Shown here one piece after another: positions 1 through 5,017 of a stretch of DNA of 6,438 nucleotides. Within the stretch, counting starts at the first letter, position 1; the number at the start of each line of letters is the position of its first letter. Source of the stretch: Candidatus Bathyarchaeota archaeon (GTDB lineage: Archaea > Thermoproteota > Bathyarchaeia > Bathyarchaeales > Bathycorpusculaceae); assembly GCA_030672945.1 (NCBI GenBank), contig DAOVFL010000056.1, positions 1-6,438 on the forward strand. The letters are read 5' to 3'. Position numbers and translations under genes: made by a program. Under the pieces are notes generated by a model that was given only the letters and a program-made list of their open reading frames with translations, was not told the DNA's origin and did no database searches.

Positions 1-522
1 CTTAGAGATTTTAACCTTTTGGCTACTACTTCACGGGGAAACGAAAGAGAGGCCTGCTTCGAGTTACAGTATTTACTGAGTGAGATAGGTGATTCAACGC
101 CAAGAGTTGACAAGACCGGCGTTACTGGTTTAATTGCTGTAGAGACAGCGTTCAATCCTCTTGAGGTTATAGAGAAGCTTCGAGATATTCTGCATGAGCG
201 CCCTTACGAATTTCGTTATACACTTAGAATAATCCCGATTGAGAGGGTTGTCTGCACAGACTTGACCGAAATTCAACGTGTGGCTTCAGAGTTAAGCTTA
301 AAAATCGGTGAAAACGAGACCTTTCGTGTTACGGTTGAGAAGCGTTTCACAAAAATGTCCAGTCAAGGCATTATCGAGAGAGTTACAGCGAACATTGAAA
401 GGAAGGTTGACCTTGAAAAACCTGAAAAAATCTTGTTGATCGAGGTTGTAGGTGGGTTAACTGGAATATCAGTAATAAGACCTACTGACATCATTTCCGT
501 TATGAAAGAAAAAGTGCTGTAG
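1..522 (+). CDS. THUMP-domain RNA-binding protein, Tan1-like (5' partial)
   Basis: The frame is open from base 1 and ends with TAG at 520-522. A TTG at 19-21 could be read as a start, but the codons before it give LRDFNLL, which fits the usual N-terminus of this family (a short strand followed by a T-rich turn, ATTSRGNE). The true start therefore probably lies upstream of the window. The visible 173 codons contain the N-terminal ferredoxin-like part (about residues 5-65) and a THUMP domain with the strands FRVTVEKRF and ILLIEVVGG, ending in ISVIRP. THUMP proteins bind tRNA. Family knowledge: Tan1/THUMPD1 proteins help the Kre33/NAT10-type acetyltransferase make ac4C in tRNA. No catalytic domain is present, so this would be an RNA-binding adaptor. 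It is convergent with the Cgi121 gene, with 6 bp between the stops. Confidence 0.8.
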   Translation, partial: LRDFNLLATTSRGNEREACFELQYLLSEIGDSTPRVDKTGVTGLIAVETAFNPLEVIEKLRDILHERPYEFRYTLRIIPIERVVCTDLTEIQRVASELSLKIGENETFRVTVEKRFTKMSSQGIIERVTANIERKVDLEKPEKILLIEVVGGLTGISVIRPTDIISVMKEKVL

Positions 523-528
523 ACTAGG

Positions 529-1095
529 CTAATGTTGAGCCGCAAGAAGTGCCATTCGTTCGATAATAAGGTCTGTCAAGGCTTTCTCTAAACCATCTTT
601 TTTCATAACTGTTTTTAGTTCCGCATCTGAGATTCCGAAAATCTCGCGGATGACAGCTACCTTTTCCTTTGATAACCCAAGAACCGTGTCAGTAGGTTGT
701 GCATTAACATATTTGGAAACCATGAATAAAACCAACCTAACTGTTTCAAGTTCTGCTCCTACTATCAAAACGACTATTTCCGATGAATTGGACTTGATTC
801 CGAGAAGCATCATTGCCTTTCGGATTTGATGTTGAGCAGAAGCGTAAAGCATTGCTTCCATTGCCAAGCTTTTTGAAATATTCTTCTTGTTCTTGAAGGC
901 TGTTAAAGCATTCAGAACTGCAAAATACATGTGTTGCCATGTAGCCACGAGTTTTGCATCGAAGAATTGTATTTCCACGTTCAAAGGTTTTTCTCTTCGG
1001 ACTGCTCCCAAAAATTCTTCAATATCCTTAATTTCGACGTTTTCAAAACCAGCTATCGCAACATGTTTTCCGAACTCTTCAATCGTTTTCAGCAA
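529..1095 (-). CDS. cgi121: KEOPS complex subunit Cgi121
   Basis: This 188-aa protein matches the Cgi121/TPRKB family in length and motifs. It has an N-terminal FGKHVAIAGFENV strand, the acidic and aromatic centre QFFDAKLVATWQH (43-55), a long helix ending in LNALTAFKNKKNISKS, and the family hallmark LAMEAMLYASAQHQI followed by KAMMLLGIK (77-101). The C-terminal half, GAELETVRLVLF onward, also fits. Cgi121 is the KEOPS subunit that binds tRNA and docks on Bud32, supporting t6A37 synthesis with Kae1, Bud32 and Pcc1; none of those genes is visible here. The start is TTG at 1093-1095, 7 bp inside the upstream phosphoribosyltransferase gene and preceded by GAGGAAGAGAA, so translation is probably coupled to that gene. 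The stop is TAG at 529-531. Confidence 0.88.
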   Translation of the reverse strand: MLKTIEEFGKHVAIAGFENVEIKDIEEFLGAVRREKPLNVEIQFFDAKLVATWQHMYFAVLNALTAFKNKKNISKSLAMEAMLYASAQHQIRKAMMLLGIKSNSSEIVVLIVGAELETVRLVLFMVSKYVNAQPTDTVLGLSKEKVAVIREIFGISDAELKTVMKKDGLEKALTDLIIERMALLAAQH

Positions 1096-1691
1096 TTCTC
1101 TTCCTCAAGGATTTCCTTTAAAAATCTTTTAATAAGTTCTGCGGAAATTCCGGCCTTTGCAAGCTTCGTAGTTTCTTCTTCCACAGATCTCCCTTTTCCC
1201 CCGAATTTTTTGATGATTTTTCGGATTGTTTCCTTTGTTTCCCATGGAAAAACTATCCAGCGTCTTGTCTCTTTCTCGTAGTAGTCCGGTATGACAATGC
1301 TCCAGGGTTTATAGTAAATCGTGACTATTTTAACTTCAGTGGCACCCTCTTCAATGACATGTTCCTTAACAAGTTTCAAACTTTTCCCAGTGTCAGCAAC
1401 CTCATCTACAACAAGCACTTTTTTACCCGCTACAGCCATGGAAACTGGCTGTGTTAAGGTTGGTTCCCCTTTTGTTTCTGCAACTCCTAAATAAAATTCA
1501 GCTTTGACATTGGCAAGATTTGGGTTATTTAACAAGTCTGATAACACTCGGGCTGGAGGCCATCCTCCTCGGGAAATACCTACAATTATGTCTGGTTCAA
1601 ACCCGTTTTTCCTGATTTTTTCAGCTAGATTCAAAAGCATATTGTATATTTCGTTCCAGGAAGGAACTTCGAATTCGATTTCTGAAGGCAA
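1089..1691 (-). CDS. Purine-type phosphoribosyltransferase (Hpt/Gpt-like)
   Basis: This 200-aa type I phosphoribosyltransferase has the substrate loop GISRGGWPPAR (38-48), the PRPP-binding motif VLVVDEVADTGKS (92-104) with its acidic pair D-E, and WIVFPWE (145-151). That last motif is typical of archaeal and bacterial Hpt/Gpt-type enzymes. These transfer ribose-5-phosphate from PRPP to hypoxanthine, guanine or xanthine for purine salvage in the cytoplasm; which base is used cannot be read from the sequence. The residues from about 165 onward form a charged helical C-terminal tail. The start is TTG at 1689-1691, with AAAGGAG at 1703-1709 about 11 nt upstream. The TGA stop (1089-1091) lies inside the following Cgi121 gene, so the two form an operon. 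Confidence 0.85.
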   Translation of the reverse strand: MPSEIEFEVPSWNEIYNMLLNLAEKIRKNGFEPDIIVGISRGGWPPARVLSDLLNNPNLANVKAEFYLGVAETKGEPTLTQPVSMAVAGKKVLVVDEVADTGKSLKLVKEHVIEEGATEVKIVTIYYKPWSIVIPDYYEKETRRWIVFPWETKETIRKIIKKFGGKGRSVEEETTKLAKAGISAELIKRFLKEILEEENC

Positions 1692-1702
1692 CTTGCAGTA
1701 TT

Positions 1703-1752
1703 CTCCTTTGTCGTTCCTAGTTTGTTAGGTTCTGGTGAATAACACATAAATT
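1703..1752 (-). promoter_or_regulatory. Promoter and RBS of the PRT-cgi121 operon
   Basis: Read on the minus strand, a TATA-like stretch GAATTTATGT lies at about 1744-1753, preceded by purine-rich CGAA. An archaeal start point 24-28 nt downstream would fall near 1720, leaving a leader of about 30 nt that carries the SD AAAGGAG (1703-1709) for the TTG at 1691. The spacing is coherent, but the box is only a moderate match. Confidence 0.4.
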
Positions 1753-1755
1753 CTT

Positions 1756-1809
1756 CGTTTATCAGTGAAGTTCTAATTACGCACTTAGTATATAGTTGAG
1801 GTAGGAGAA
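1756..1809 (+). promoter_or_regulatory. Promoter and RBS of glutamate formiminotransferase
   Basis: AGGAGAAG at 1803-1809 is a good SD for the TTG at 1815. Two TATA-like boxes lie upstream. CGTTTATCA (about 1756-1764) would start transcription near 1786 and keep the SD in the leader. TATATA (1789-1794) would start it at the TTG itself, making a leaderless transcript. The first agrees better with the SD; the second is the better box. Confidence 0.4.
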
Positions 1810-1814
1810 GTAAG

Positions 1815-2741
1815 TTGAGAGAAATTATCGAGTGTGTACCTAACTTTAGCACTTCAAACCCTGAAATCGTTAAGCTAATTCTAAACGAAATCAAGAAAAC
1901 CGAAAACGCCTTTCTGCTTGACCACACATTTGACGACTATTATAATAGACTTGTCGTTTCCGTTATTGGCGATAAGGAATCAGTACTTGATGCCGCGTTG
2001 AATGGTGCTTTTAAAGCTATAGAACTGATTGACATGCGAAAGCATAAGGGACAGCATCCGCGTATAGGTGCTGTTGATGTTGTTCCTTTCATTCCAATTA
2101 AAAATGTTACAGTAGATGACTGCATCGAGATTGCAAGGAAGTTCGGAAAAACTCTTGCTGAGAAGTGTGGTGTTCCAATTTATCTTTATGGTGAAGCGGC
2201 CACGAGTCCCAAGCGGAGTGATTTGGATTGGATACGTAAGGGCGAATATGAGCAACTAGCTGAGATGATCAGCAAACCCGATCGTAAACCTGACTTTGGT
2301 CCGGCAAAGGCTCACCCTACCGCTGGTGCAACGATAATTGGCGCACGGAAAGTTATGGCAGGTTTTAACGTGAATTTAGGTACGGCTGATTTAAAGGTTG
2401 CGAAGAAGATTGCAAAGGCTTTGCATTCGATGAAAGGTGGTTTTTCAAATGTTAAGGCCATGGCTGCCTTTATTCCTGAGAAAAACATTACGCAGATCGG
2501 CATGAGCATAAGTGATTTTGAGAAGACGCCGCTTTACCGTGTTTTCGAACTGCTTAAGGTAGAGGCTGCTCGTTACAACATTCCGATAATTGGTTCAGAA
2601 TTCTGTGGTATGGCCCCATTAAAGGCGTTGATTGACATAGCTGCATACTACCTGAAGATTGATAACTTGGCTGAAGACCGCATATTGGAAATTGCTGTGC
2701 AAAATGCGATAGAAAAAGGTGGATATCAGAATCAGAGCTAA
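1815..2741 (+). CDS. Glutamate formiminotransferase (FTCD N-terminal type)
   Basis: This 308-aa protein matches the stand-alone formiminotransferase half of FTCD. It opens with REIIECVPNFSTS (family consensus IxECVPNFSEG), then DHTFDDYYNRLVVSVIG. KGQHPRIGAVDVVPFIPI follows, with His81 at the position of the catalytic His82 of the mammalian enzyme. Later come YLYGEAA (folate-site loop), the linker PDFGPAKAHPTAGATIIGAR, and FNVNLGTAD starting the second subdomain. The enzyme moves a formimino group between formiminoglutamate and tetrahydrofolate; in an archaeon the carrier may be a folate or a modified pterin. There is no cyclodeaminase domain and no hut gene here, so the pathway is not fixed by context. 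The start is TTG at 1815. The TAA at 2739-2741 overlaps the convergent GNAT stop by 4 bp. Confidence 0.9.
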   Translation: MREIIECVPNFSTSNPEIVKLILNEIKKTENAFLLDHTFDDYYNRLVVSVIGDKESVLDAALNGAFKAIELIDMRKHKGQHPRIGAVDVVPFIPIKNVTVDDCIEIARKFGKTLAEKCGVPIYLYGEAATSPKRSDLDWIRKGEYEQLAEMISKPDRKPDFGPAKAHPTAGATIIGARKVMAGFNVNLGTADLKVAKKIAKALHSMKGGFSNVKAMAAFIPEKNITQIGMSISDFEKTPLYRVFELLKVEAARYNIPIIGSEFCGMAPLKALIDIAAYYLKIDNLAEDRILEIAVQNAIEKGGYQNQS

Positions 2742-3322
2742 CATATATTGGCAGATCCTTTAATTCTCAATCCGAATTCTAGTCTAACTTCTTTTCTTTC
2801 AATGTCCTCATTGGAGTAATTGGCAACATCAAAACCAATCAGTTCGAATCCGTTTTTCAGATAGAAGTTTATTGCTGGAACGTTACAGCTCTGCGTTTCC
2901 ACTATTAACATTCTTGCACACCTCTTCTTTGAGAGTGACACAGCGTGCCTCACAAGGAGTCCGCCTACTCCTCTGCGGCGAAATGCTTCTTCTACCAAGA
3001 GCTCATAGAGGCGCATTCTCTTGTTCCACTTATGAAAGCCCAATTCCATCCATCCCACTTGCTTGCCTTTAAACTCTGCAACAAAAACACGCGGTTCATC
3101 AACAAAAGGTTGGAAAAGCCCTCCTTCAAACTCTTTCTCTAACGGCTTAGGCAATGCTTCTAGAACCAGCTGGATTTCCCATCGATCTTTCTTGCGAAGA
3201 ACAGTCATCGCATAATACTCTTTAGTAGAATACCTAAACTTCAGTTTCGAAAAGGGCTTTTGCTCCTTGAAGAGTTCTACGATTCTAATATCCCTCATGA
3301 AATTGCTGTTCAACGAAACCAC
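2738..3322 (-). CDS. GNAT-family N-acetyltransferase
   Basis: This is a GNAT acetyltransferase of up to 194 aa, which uses acetyl-CoA to acetylate an amine. VFVAEFKGKQVGWMELG (79-95) is the central strand pair. YELLVEEAFRRRGVGGLL (106-123) is motif A with the R-x-x-G-x-G pyrophosphate loop. MLIVETQSCNVPAINFYLKN (138-157) is motif B. The ETQ..N..A..FY..NGF pattern and the C-terminal EVRLEFGL recall the streptothricin-acetyltransferase branch, but the substrate is unknown. Start choice: GTG at 3322 is the longest frame. TTG at 3311-3313 has AGGTGG 5 nt upstream and would give 191 aa. ATG at 3296-3298 (186 aa) best fits the position of the TATA box. The domain is intact with any of them. The TAG stop at 2738-2740 overlaps the glutamate formiminotransferase stop codon. 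Confidence 0.85.
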   Translation of the reverse strand: MVSLNSNFMRDIRIVELFKEQKPFSKLKFRYSTKEYYAMTVLRKKDRWEIQLVLEALPKPLEKEFEGGLFQPFVDEPRVFVAEFKGKQVGWMELGFHKWNKRMRLYELLVEEAFRRRGVGGLLVRHAVSLSKKRCARMLIVETQSCNVPAINFYLKNGFELIGFDVANYSNEDIERKEVRLEFGLRIKGSANIC

Positions 3323-3344
3323 CTACAAGAACCATACATTTATA
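3319..3344 (-). promoter_or_regulatory. TATA box and SD-like site before the GNAT gene
   Basis: On the minus strand TATAAATG lies at 3337-3344, a strong archaeal box A. It predicts a transcript start near 3314, so either a leaderless mRNA beginning at the TTG (3313) or a 16-nt leader to the ATG at 3298. AGGTGG at 3319-3324 looks like an SD for the TTG but would lie just outside such a transcript. The two signals do not agree, and the start codon stays open. Confidence 0.5.
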
Positions 3345-3427
3345 CTGTATTATGAAGTTTCCCGGATTGCAGATTATGGTGACAGTGAATCTTTTAAGAT
3401 AAATACATCAACTGACTACAGAGAAGG

Positions 3428-3506
3428 AAGGTGCGCGCGCGCTCATTGTGATTGTACGCGCTATAATATGTGGTGAGCATGATTGGGAAGATTGCGCGCA
3501 CTACTT
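3428..3506. repeat. Inverted repeat with GCGCGC arms (possible hairpin)
   Basis: AAGGTGCGCGC at 3428-3438 is mirrored by GCGCGCACTACTT at 3494-3506. Eight bp (GTGCGCGC/GCGCGCAC) are perfect, and AAG/CTT pair beyond a 2-nt bulge. Nested inside, GCTCA (3441-3445) can pair with TGAGC (3474-3478). The structure lies in the gap between the GNAT promoter and the gene at 3604. It could be a folded RNA, a small insertion footprint or chance enrichment; only the pairing itself is seen. Confidence 0.35.
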
Positions 3507-3593
3507 AGAAAGAACGTGAAGAACATTGAGCTTCTATGTTCGAAAGGTAAGTTTGGATTGTGGACAAGCTACTATCCAAAAACACTAGAATAA
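3483..3593 (+). other. Short open frame, possible gene remnant
   Basis: A 36-codon frame starts at TTG 3483 (GTG 3516 also possible) and ends with TAA at 3591-3593, 10 bp before the next gene. The part KNIELLCSKGKFGLWTSY followed by YPKTLE has a protein-like composition, and the neighbouring frame just upstream reads EHDWEDCAHYLERT. This may be a decayed gene with a frameshift. No family is recognised, no good RBS is seen, and it may not be translated. The rest of 3345-3603 shows only the GCGCGC inverted repeat. Confidence 0.2.
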
Positions 3594-3603
3594 TGGTGAT
3601 TGA

Positions 3604-3915
3604 ATGGTTATTTCATTTAGCGTTAAACGAGTTCGTGATTTCTTGTTTTCCAATGGATTCGTCTACACATTTAGAACACGGAAGCGTAAGCGTGTGGGTA
3701 AAGACTGGATAAGAAAGAGAAAAAGATCCAAACTAAAAATTGCAGATGTGTATATCGAATTCGTTAACCAAATAAAGAATGGAAGAGAACTAGAACCATA
3801 CGTACAAAATAGTGGATTCGCAACTCTGCAAGAATGGAACACAGAGATCCACAAGCTACACAAAAAACTCGAAACACCCAAGGGATGGTTATACAAAGTA
3901 ACAATACTACACTAA
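3604..3915 (+). CDS. Small basic protein, ASCH/PUA-like (tentative)
   Basis: This is a 103-aa basic protein. The ATG at 3604 directly follows an in-frame TGA, and GGTGAT at 3595-3600 is an SD-like match with a short 3-nt spacer. The order of elements fits the small PUA-like/ASCH fold: a first strand VISFSV with a helix VRDFLFSNG (2-18), then YTFRTRKRKR (21-30) with the TxR core, a strand KIADVYIEFVNQI (45-57), an EL..YVQNSGF..LQEWN segment (62-79), and a closing strand GWLYKVTILH (94-103). ASCH-type proteins bind RNA or nucleotides, and the Arg/Lys-rich loop 24-43 would suit nucleic acid. It is the only clearly intact gene in the accessory interval besides the RHH gene. The function and even the superfamily call are inference. 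Confidence 0.5.
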   Translation: MVISFSVKRVRDFLFSNGFVYTFRTRKRKRVGKDWIRKRKRSKLKIADVYIEFVNQIKNGRELEPYVQNSGFATLQEWNTEIHKLHKKLETPKGWLYKVTILH

Positions 3916-3923
3916 ACCGCACT

Positions 3924-3959
3924 GTTTATCTCTTTTTTTGCGTTTTGCGTTAATTTTTG
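3924..3959 (+). terminator. T-rich archaeal-type terminator
   Basis: Starting 9 bp after the stop of the small basic gene, the plus strand carries several T runs (TTT, then seven Ts at 3933-3939, TTTT, and TTTTT at 3954-3958). Archaeal RNA polymerase stops at such oligo-T stretches without needing a hairpin. The following stretch to 4072 is AT-rich and shows no gene. Confidence 0.5.
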
Positions 3960-4072
3960 CTCCATAACCACACTTTTGAAACGATTGGAAACAAGCTCTG
4001 GTGATTTAAACCAAAAAACACCAAAAACGATTCGAGATACATGTCATGAAGCGCGATAATTTATGTCAATAA

Positions 4073-4447
4073 GAATGTTGCGTATCATACCGCTACTCCA
4101 AGTCAGATTCATCTGAATTTAGCAGATTCAAACGCCCTATAATTTTGAAAGGCGCACAAACCAAAATGTCTTCCCTTTATCTCCTGAGACCCGAGTGTTT
4201 CAGCCCAGAAAGAAAGGAGCTAGACAAGAAAAGGCCTAAACTGGACAAGCGTTTGAGAGACACGGCAACCGATTTGGTAAATGAACTGACCAATAAACTT
4301 CAGAAAATATATTGGATATCCGCCCCAAGAGGTGTAATCCCAATAAGAATACAGGCAGGTGAAGACCCGACGTGGGTTGGAAAAAATGGTCAACATCTAA
4401 TATACATATTGTCAGAAATCTTTGGCCAACGCGCGCGGGCGAATTAA
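4073..4447 (+). pseudogene. Internal fragment of a predicted AAA-type ATPase
   Basis: The frame is open from 4073 to TAA at 4445-4447. TTG 4145 or ATG 4166 could serve as starts, but protein-like sequence (SRFKRPIILKGAQTK) already precedes the ATG. The best landmark is KIYWISAPRGVIPIRI followed by the D-P-x-W-V-G-x-x-G-x-x-x-I-x-x-L pattern (about 4303-4417). It resembles the middle of archaeal OLD/ABC-like predicted ATPases (AAA_21/DUF3696-type, several hundred residues), where R-G-P-x-P and VGxxGE precede the C-terminal half. There is no Walker A, signature or Walker B motif, so both ends are missing. The last five codons (RARAN) are read from the GCGCGCGGG end of the adjacent element: the homology-like part stops where that repeat begins. 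It is probably not functional. Confidence 0.5.
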
Positions 4448-4453
4448 ATAATT
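4430..4453 (+). repeat. Left terminal inverted repeat
   Basis: The sequence begins CGCGCGCGGG (4430-4439), followed by CGAATTAAATAATT (4440-4453). Compared with the reverse complement of 4897-4919, 21 of 24 aligned columns agree (two mismatches and one gap). It overlaps the last codons of the ATPase fragment. Confidence 0.5.
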
Positions 4454-4519
4454 CCGGCTAATTCTGCTTTGTTACTGCCTACCGGTTGATTTGGGTATCG
4501 GATAAGCCTGTTTCTGGCT

Positions 4520-4534
4520 GTGCACCAGGTGCAC
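4520..4534. promoter_or_regulatory. Palindromic operator 1, overlapping the RHH ribosome site
   Basis: GTGCACC-A-GGTGCAC is a perfect palindrome around the centre A at 4527. It ends 4 bp before the RHH start codon, and its AGGTG (4527-4531) doubles as the SD, 7 nt from the ATG. The two TGCA cores are 9 bp apart, about one helical turn, as expected for two RHH dimers side by side. The known CopG operator of pMV158 also uses TGCA cores at this spacing (from memory). Autorepression is the likely role. Confidence 0.65.
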
Positions 4535-4538
4535 GACT

Positions 4539-4697
4539 ATGAAAGACGGTAAAGTTAAAGTTGGATTCTCAATTGATGAGGAAACTGTTGAACAGTTGGA
4601 CTATGTTGTGGAACGGTCAAGATATCTTCAAATCAGCCGTTCAGAGCTGGCGGCGGCCATATTGGCAGTGTTCTTCAAAACTCAGGAAAAACTTTAG
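4539..4697 (+). CDS. Ribbon-helix-helix (CopG/Arc-type) regulator, probably 3'-frameshifted
   Basis: The frame gives 52 aa from ATG 4539 to TAG 4695-4697. The fold is clear: DNA-contacting strand KVKVGFSI (5-12), helix 1 DEETVEQLDYVVERSRYL (13-30), turn QIS, helix 2 RSELAAAILAVFF (34-46). Such dimers insert the strand into the major groove at palindromes like those flanking this gene. After the A5 run at 4687-4691 the -1 frame is open to TAA 4769-4771 and reads EKVRKLSSEEERKNLIGKLV, a charged helical tail like those of archaeal plasmid RHH proteins. One extra A would join the two into a 77-aa protein (4539-4771). So the gene may be truncated by a 1-nt loss, mis-sequenced, or end naturally at 52 aa. 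It stands alone in the 490-bp element and probably represses itself. Confidence 0.75.
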   Translation: MKDGKVKVGFSIDEETVEQLDYVVERSRYLQISRSELAAAILAVFFKTQEKL

Positions 4698-4814
4698 AGA
4701 AGGTGAGGAAACTAAGTTCTGAGGAGGAAAGGAAAAATCTAATTGGGAAGCTGGTTTACACGACTTCGTAACTCTATTTGAGGCTTAGAAGCAGAAAATA
4801 TGCACTTGGAAGAC

Positions 4815-4831
4815 CGTGCACCCGGTGCACG
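4815..4831. promoter_or_regulatory. Palindromic operator 2, without a recognisable downstream gene
   Basis: GTGCACC-C-GGTGCAC (4816-4830) equals operator 1 except for the central base, and the flanking C/G extends the palindrome to 17 bp. Further TGCA cores lie at 4801-4804 and 4845-4848. No start codon or gene follows on either strand. It may have controlled a lost gene, bind the RHH protein as part of the element's end, or allow a loop with operator 1, 296 bp away. Confidence 0.6.
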
Positions 4832-4896
4832 TCCCAAAAACCCGTGCATTATCCGCCCTCACCCATCCAATGCGTTCCAGCAGAGGAAAAATCAAC

Positions 4897-4919
4897 AATT
4901 ATTCAATCCCCCGCGCGCG
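4897..4919 (-). repeat. Right terminal inverted repeat
   Basis: On the minus strand it reads CGCGCGCGGG followed by GGATTGAATAATT, matching the left end at 4430-4453. The alternating CG tract could align by composition alone, but the match continues through the AT-rich part. Confidence 0.5.
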
Positions 4920-5017
4920 ACATGATTGCCCCCAGTGGTTCTGCCTTTTCGATGTCCCGCTTGTTCTCGCAGGGTTGGAATTAACTTTAGGACTTGATGT
5001 ATGTTACAGTGTTGACT

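Larger units (their letters stand above)
4430..4919. mobile_element. Candidate 490-bp element: RHH gene between operator-bearing inverted ends
   Basis: Both ends read inward as CGCGCGCGGG followed by an AT-rich block. Further in, the short blocks TCTGCT (4463-4468 and 4879-4884) and GGATAA (4500-4505 and 4849-4854) recur in the same order in inverted orientation. Each side then reaches a perfect 15-bp palindrome, 90 bp from the left end and 89 bp from the right. The two ends therefore look like diverged inverted repeats of about 105 bp around a single RHH gene. There is no transposase, and no clear target duplication: the left flank ends TTGGCCAA and the right flank begins ACATGATT. The left border coincides with the break in the ATPase fragment. 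It may be a miniature or decayed element, or a regulator cassette made by inverted duplication. Confidence 0.4.
4772..5017. other. Gene-free stretch with operator 2 and a GC-rich hairpin
   Basis: No convincing gene is seen. Open frames here are Pro/Ser-rich, lack an RBS and resemble no family. Apart from the second operator and the right inverted repeat, GCGCGACAT (4915-4923) can pair with ATGTCCCGC (4952-4960): 8 of 9 bp around a 28-nt loop. The segment 4816-4985 is visibly richer in GC than the genes around it. A structured RNA or a transferred remnant is possible, but nothing identifies either. Confidence 0.3.

Noticed and set aside
887..1281. Plus-strand frames opposite cgi121 and the phosphoribosyltransferase
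   Set aside because: Shadows of clearly conserved minus-strand genes; the frames are Phe/Ser-rich, as expected for antisense reading.
1592..1606. GGTTCAAACCC, resembling a tRNA T-loop
   Set aside because: It lies in the conserved phosphoribosyltransferase coding sequence, and no acceptor, D or anticodon stem fits around it. A similar GTTCGAATCC near 2843 is inside the GNAT gene.
3267..3476. 69-codon plus-strand frame over the GNAT start
   Set aside because: It overlaps the GNAT 5' end and its promoter, has no RBS and no recognisable motif, and crosses the GCGCGC repeat.
3916..4072. Possible C/D-box RNA or CRISPR remains in the AT-rich gap
   Set aside because: No RTGATGA/CTGA pair with proper spacing and no regularly spaced repeats; only T-rich sequence and a weak AACGATT repeat.
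3478..4928. CATGATTG at 3478-3485 and 4921-4928, both beside GCGCGC tracts
   Set aside because: Eight bp is too short, and the GCGCGC lies on opposite sides, so it does not behave as a target duplication.
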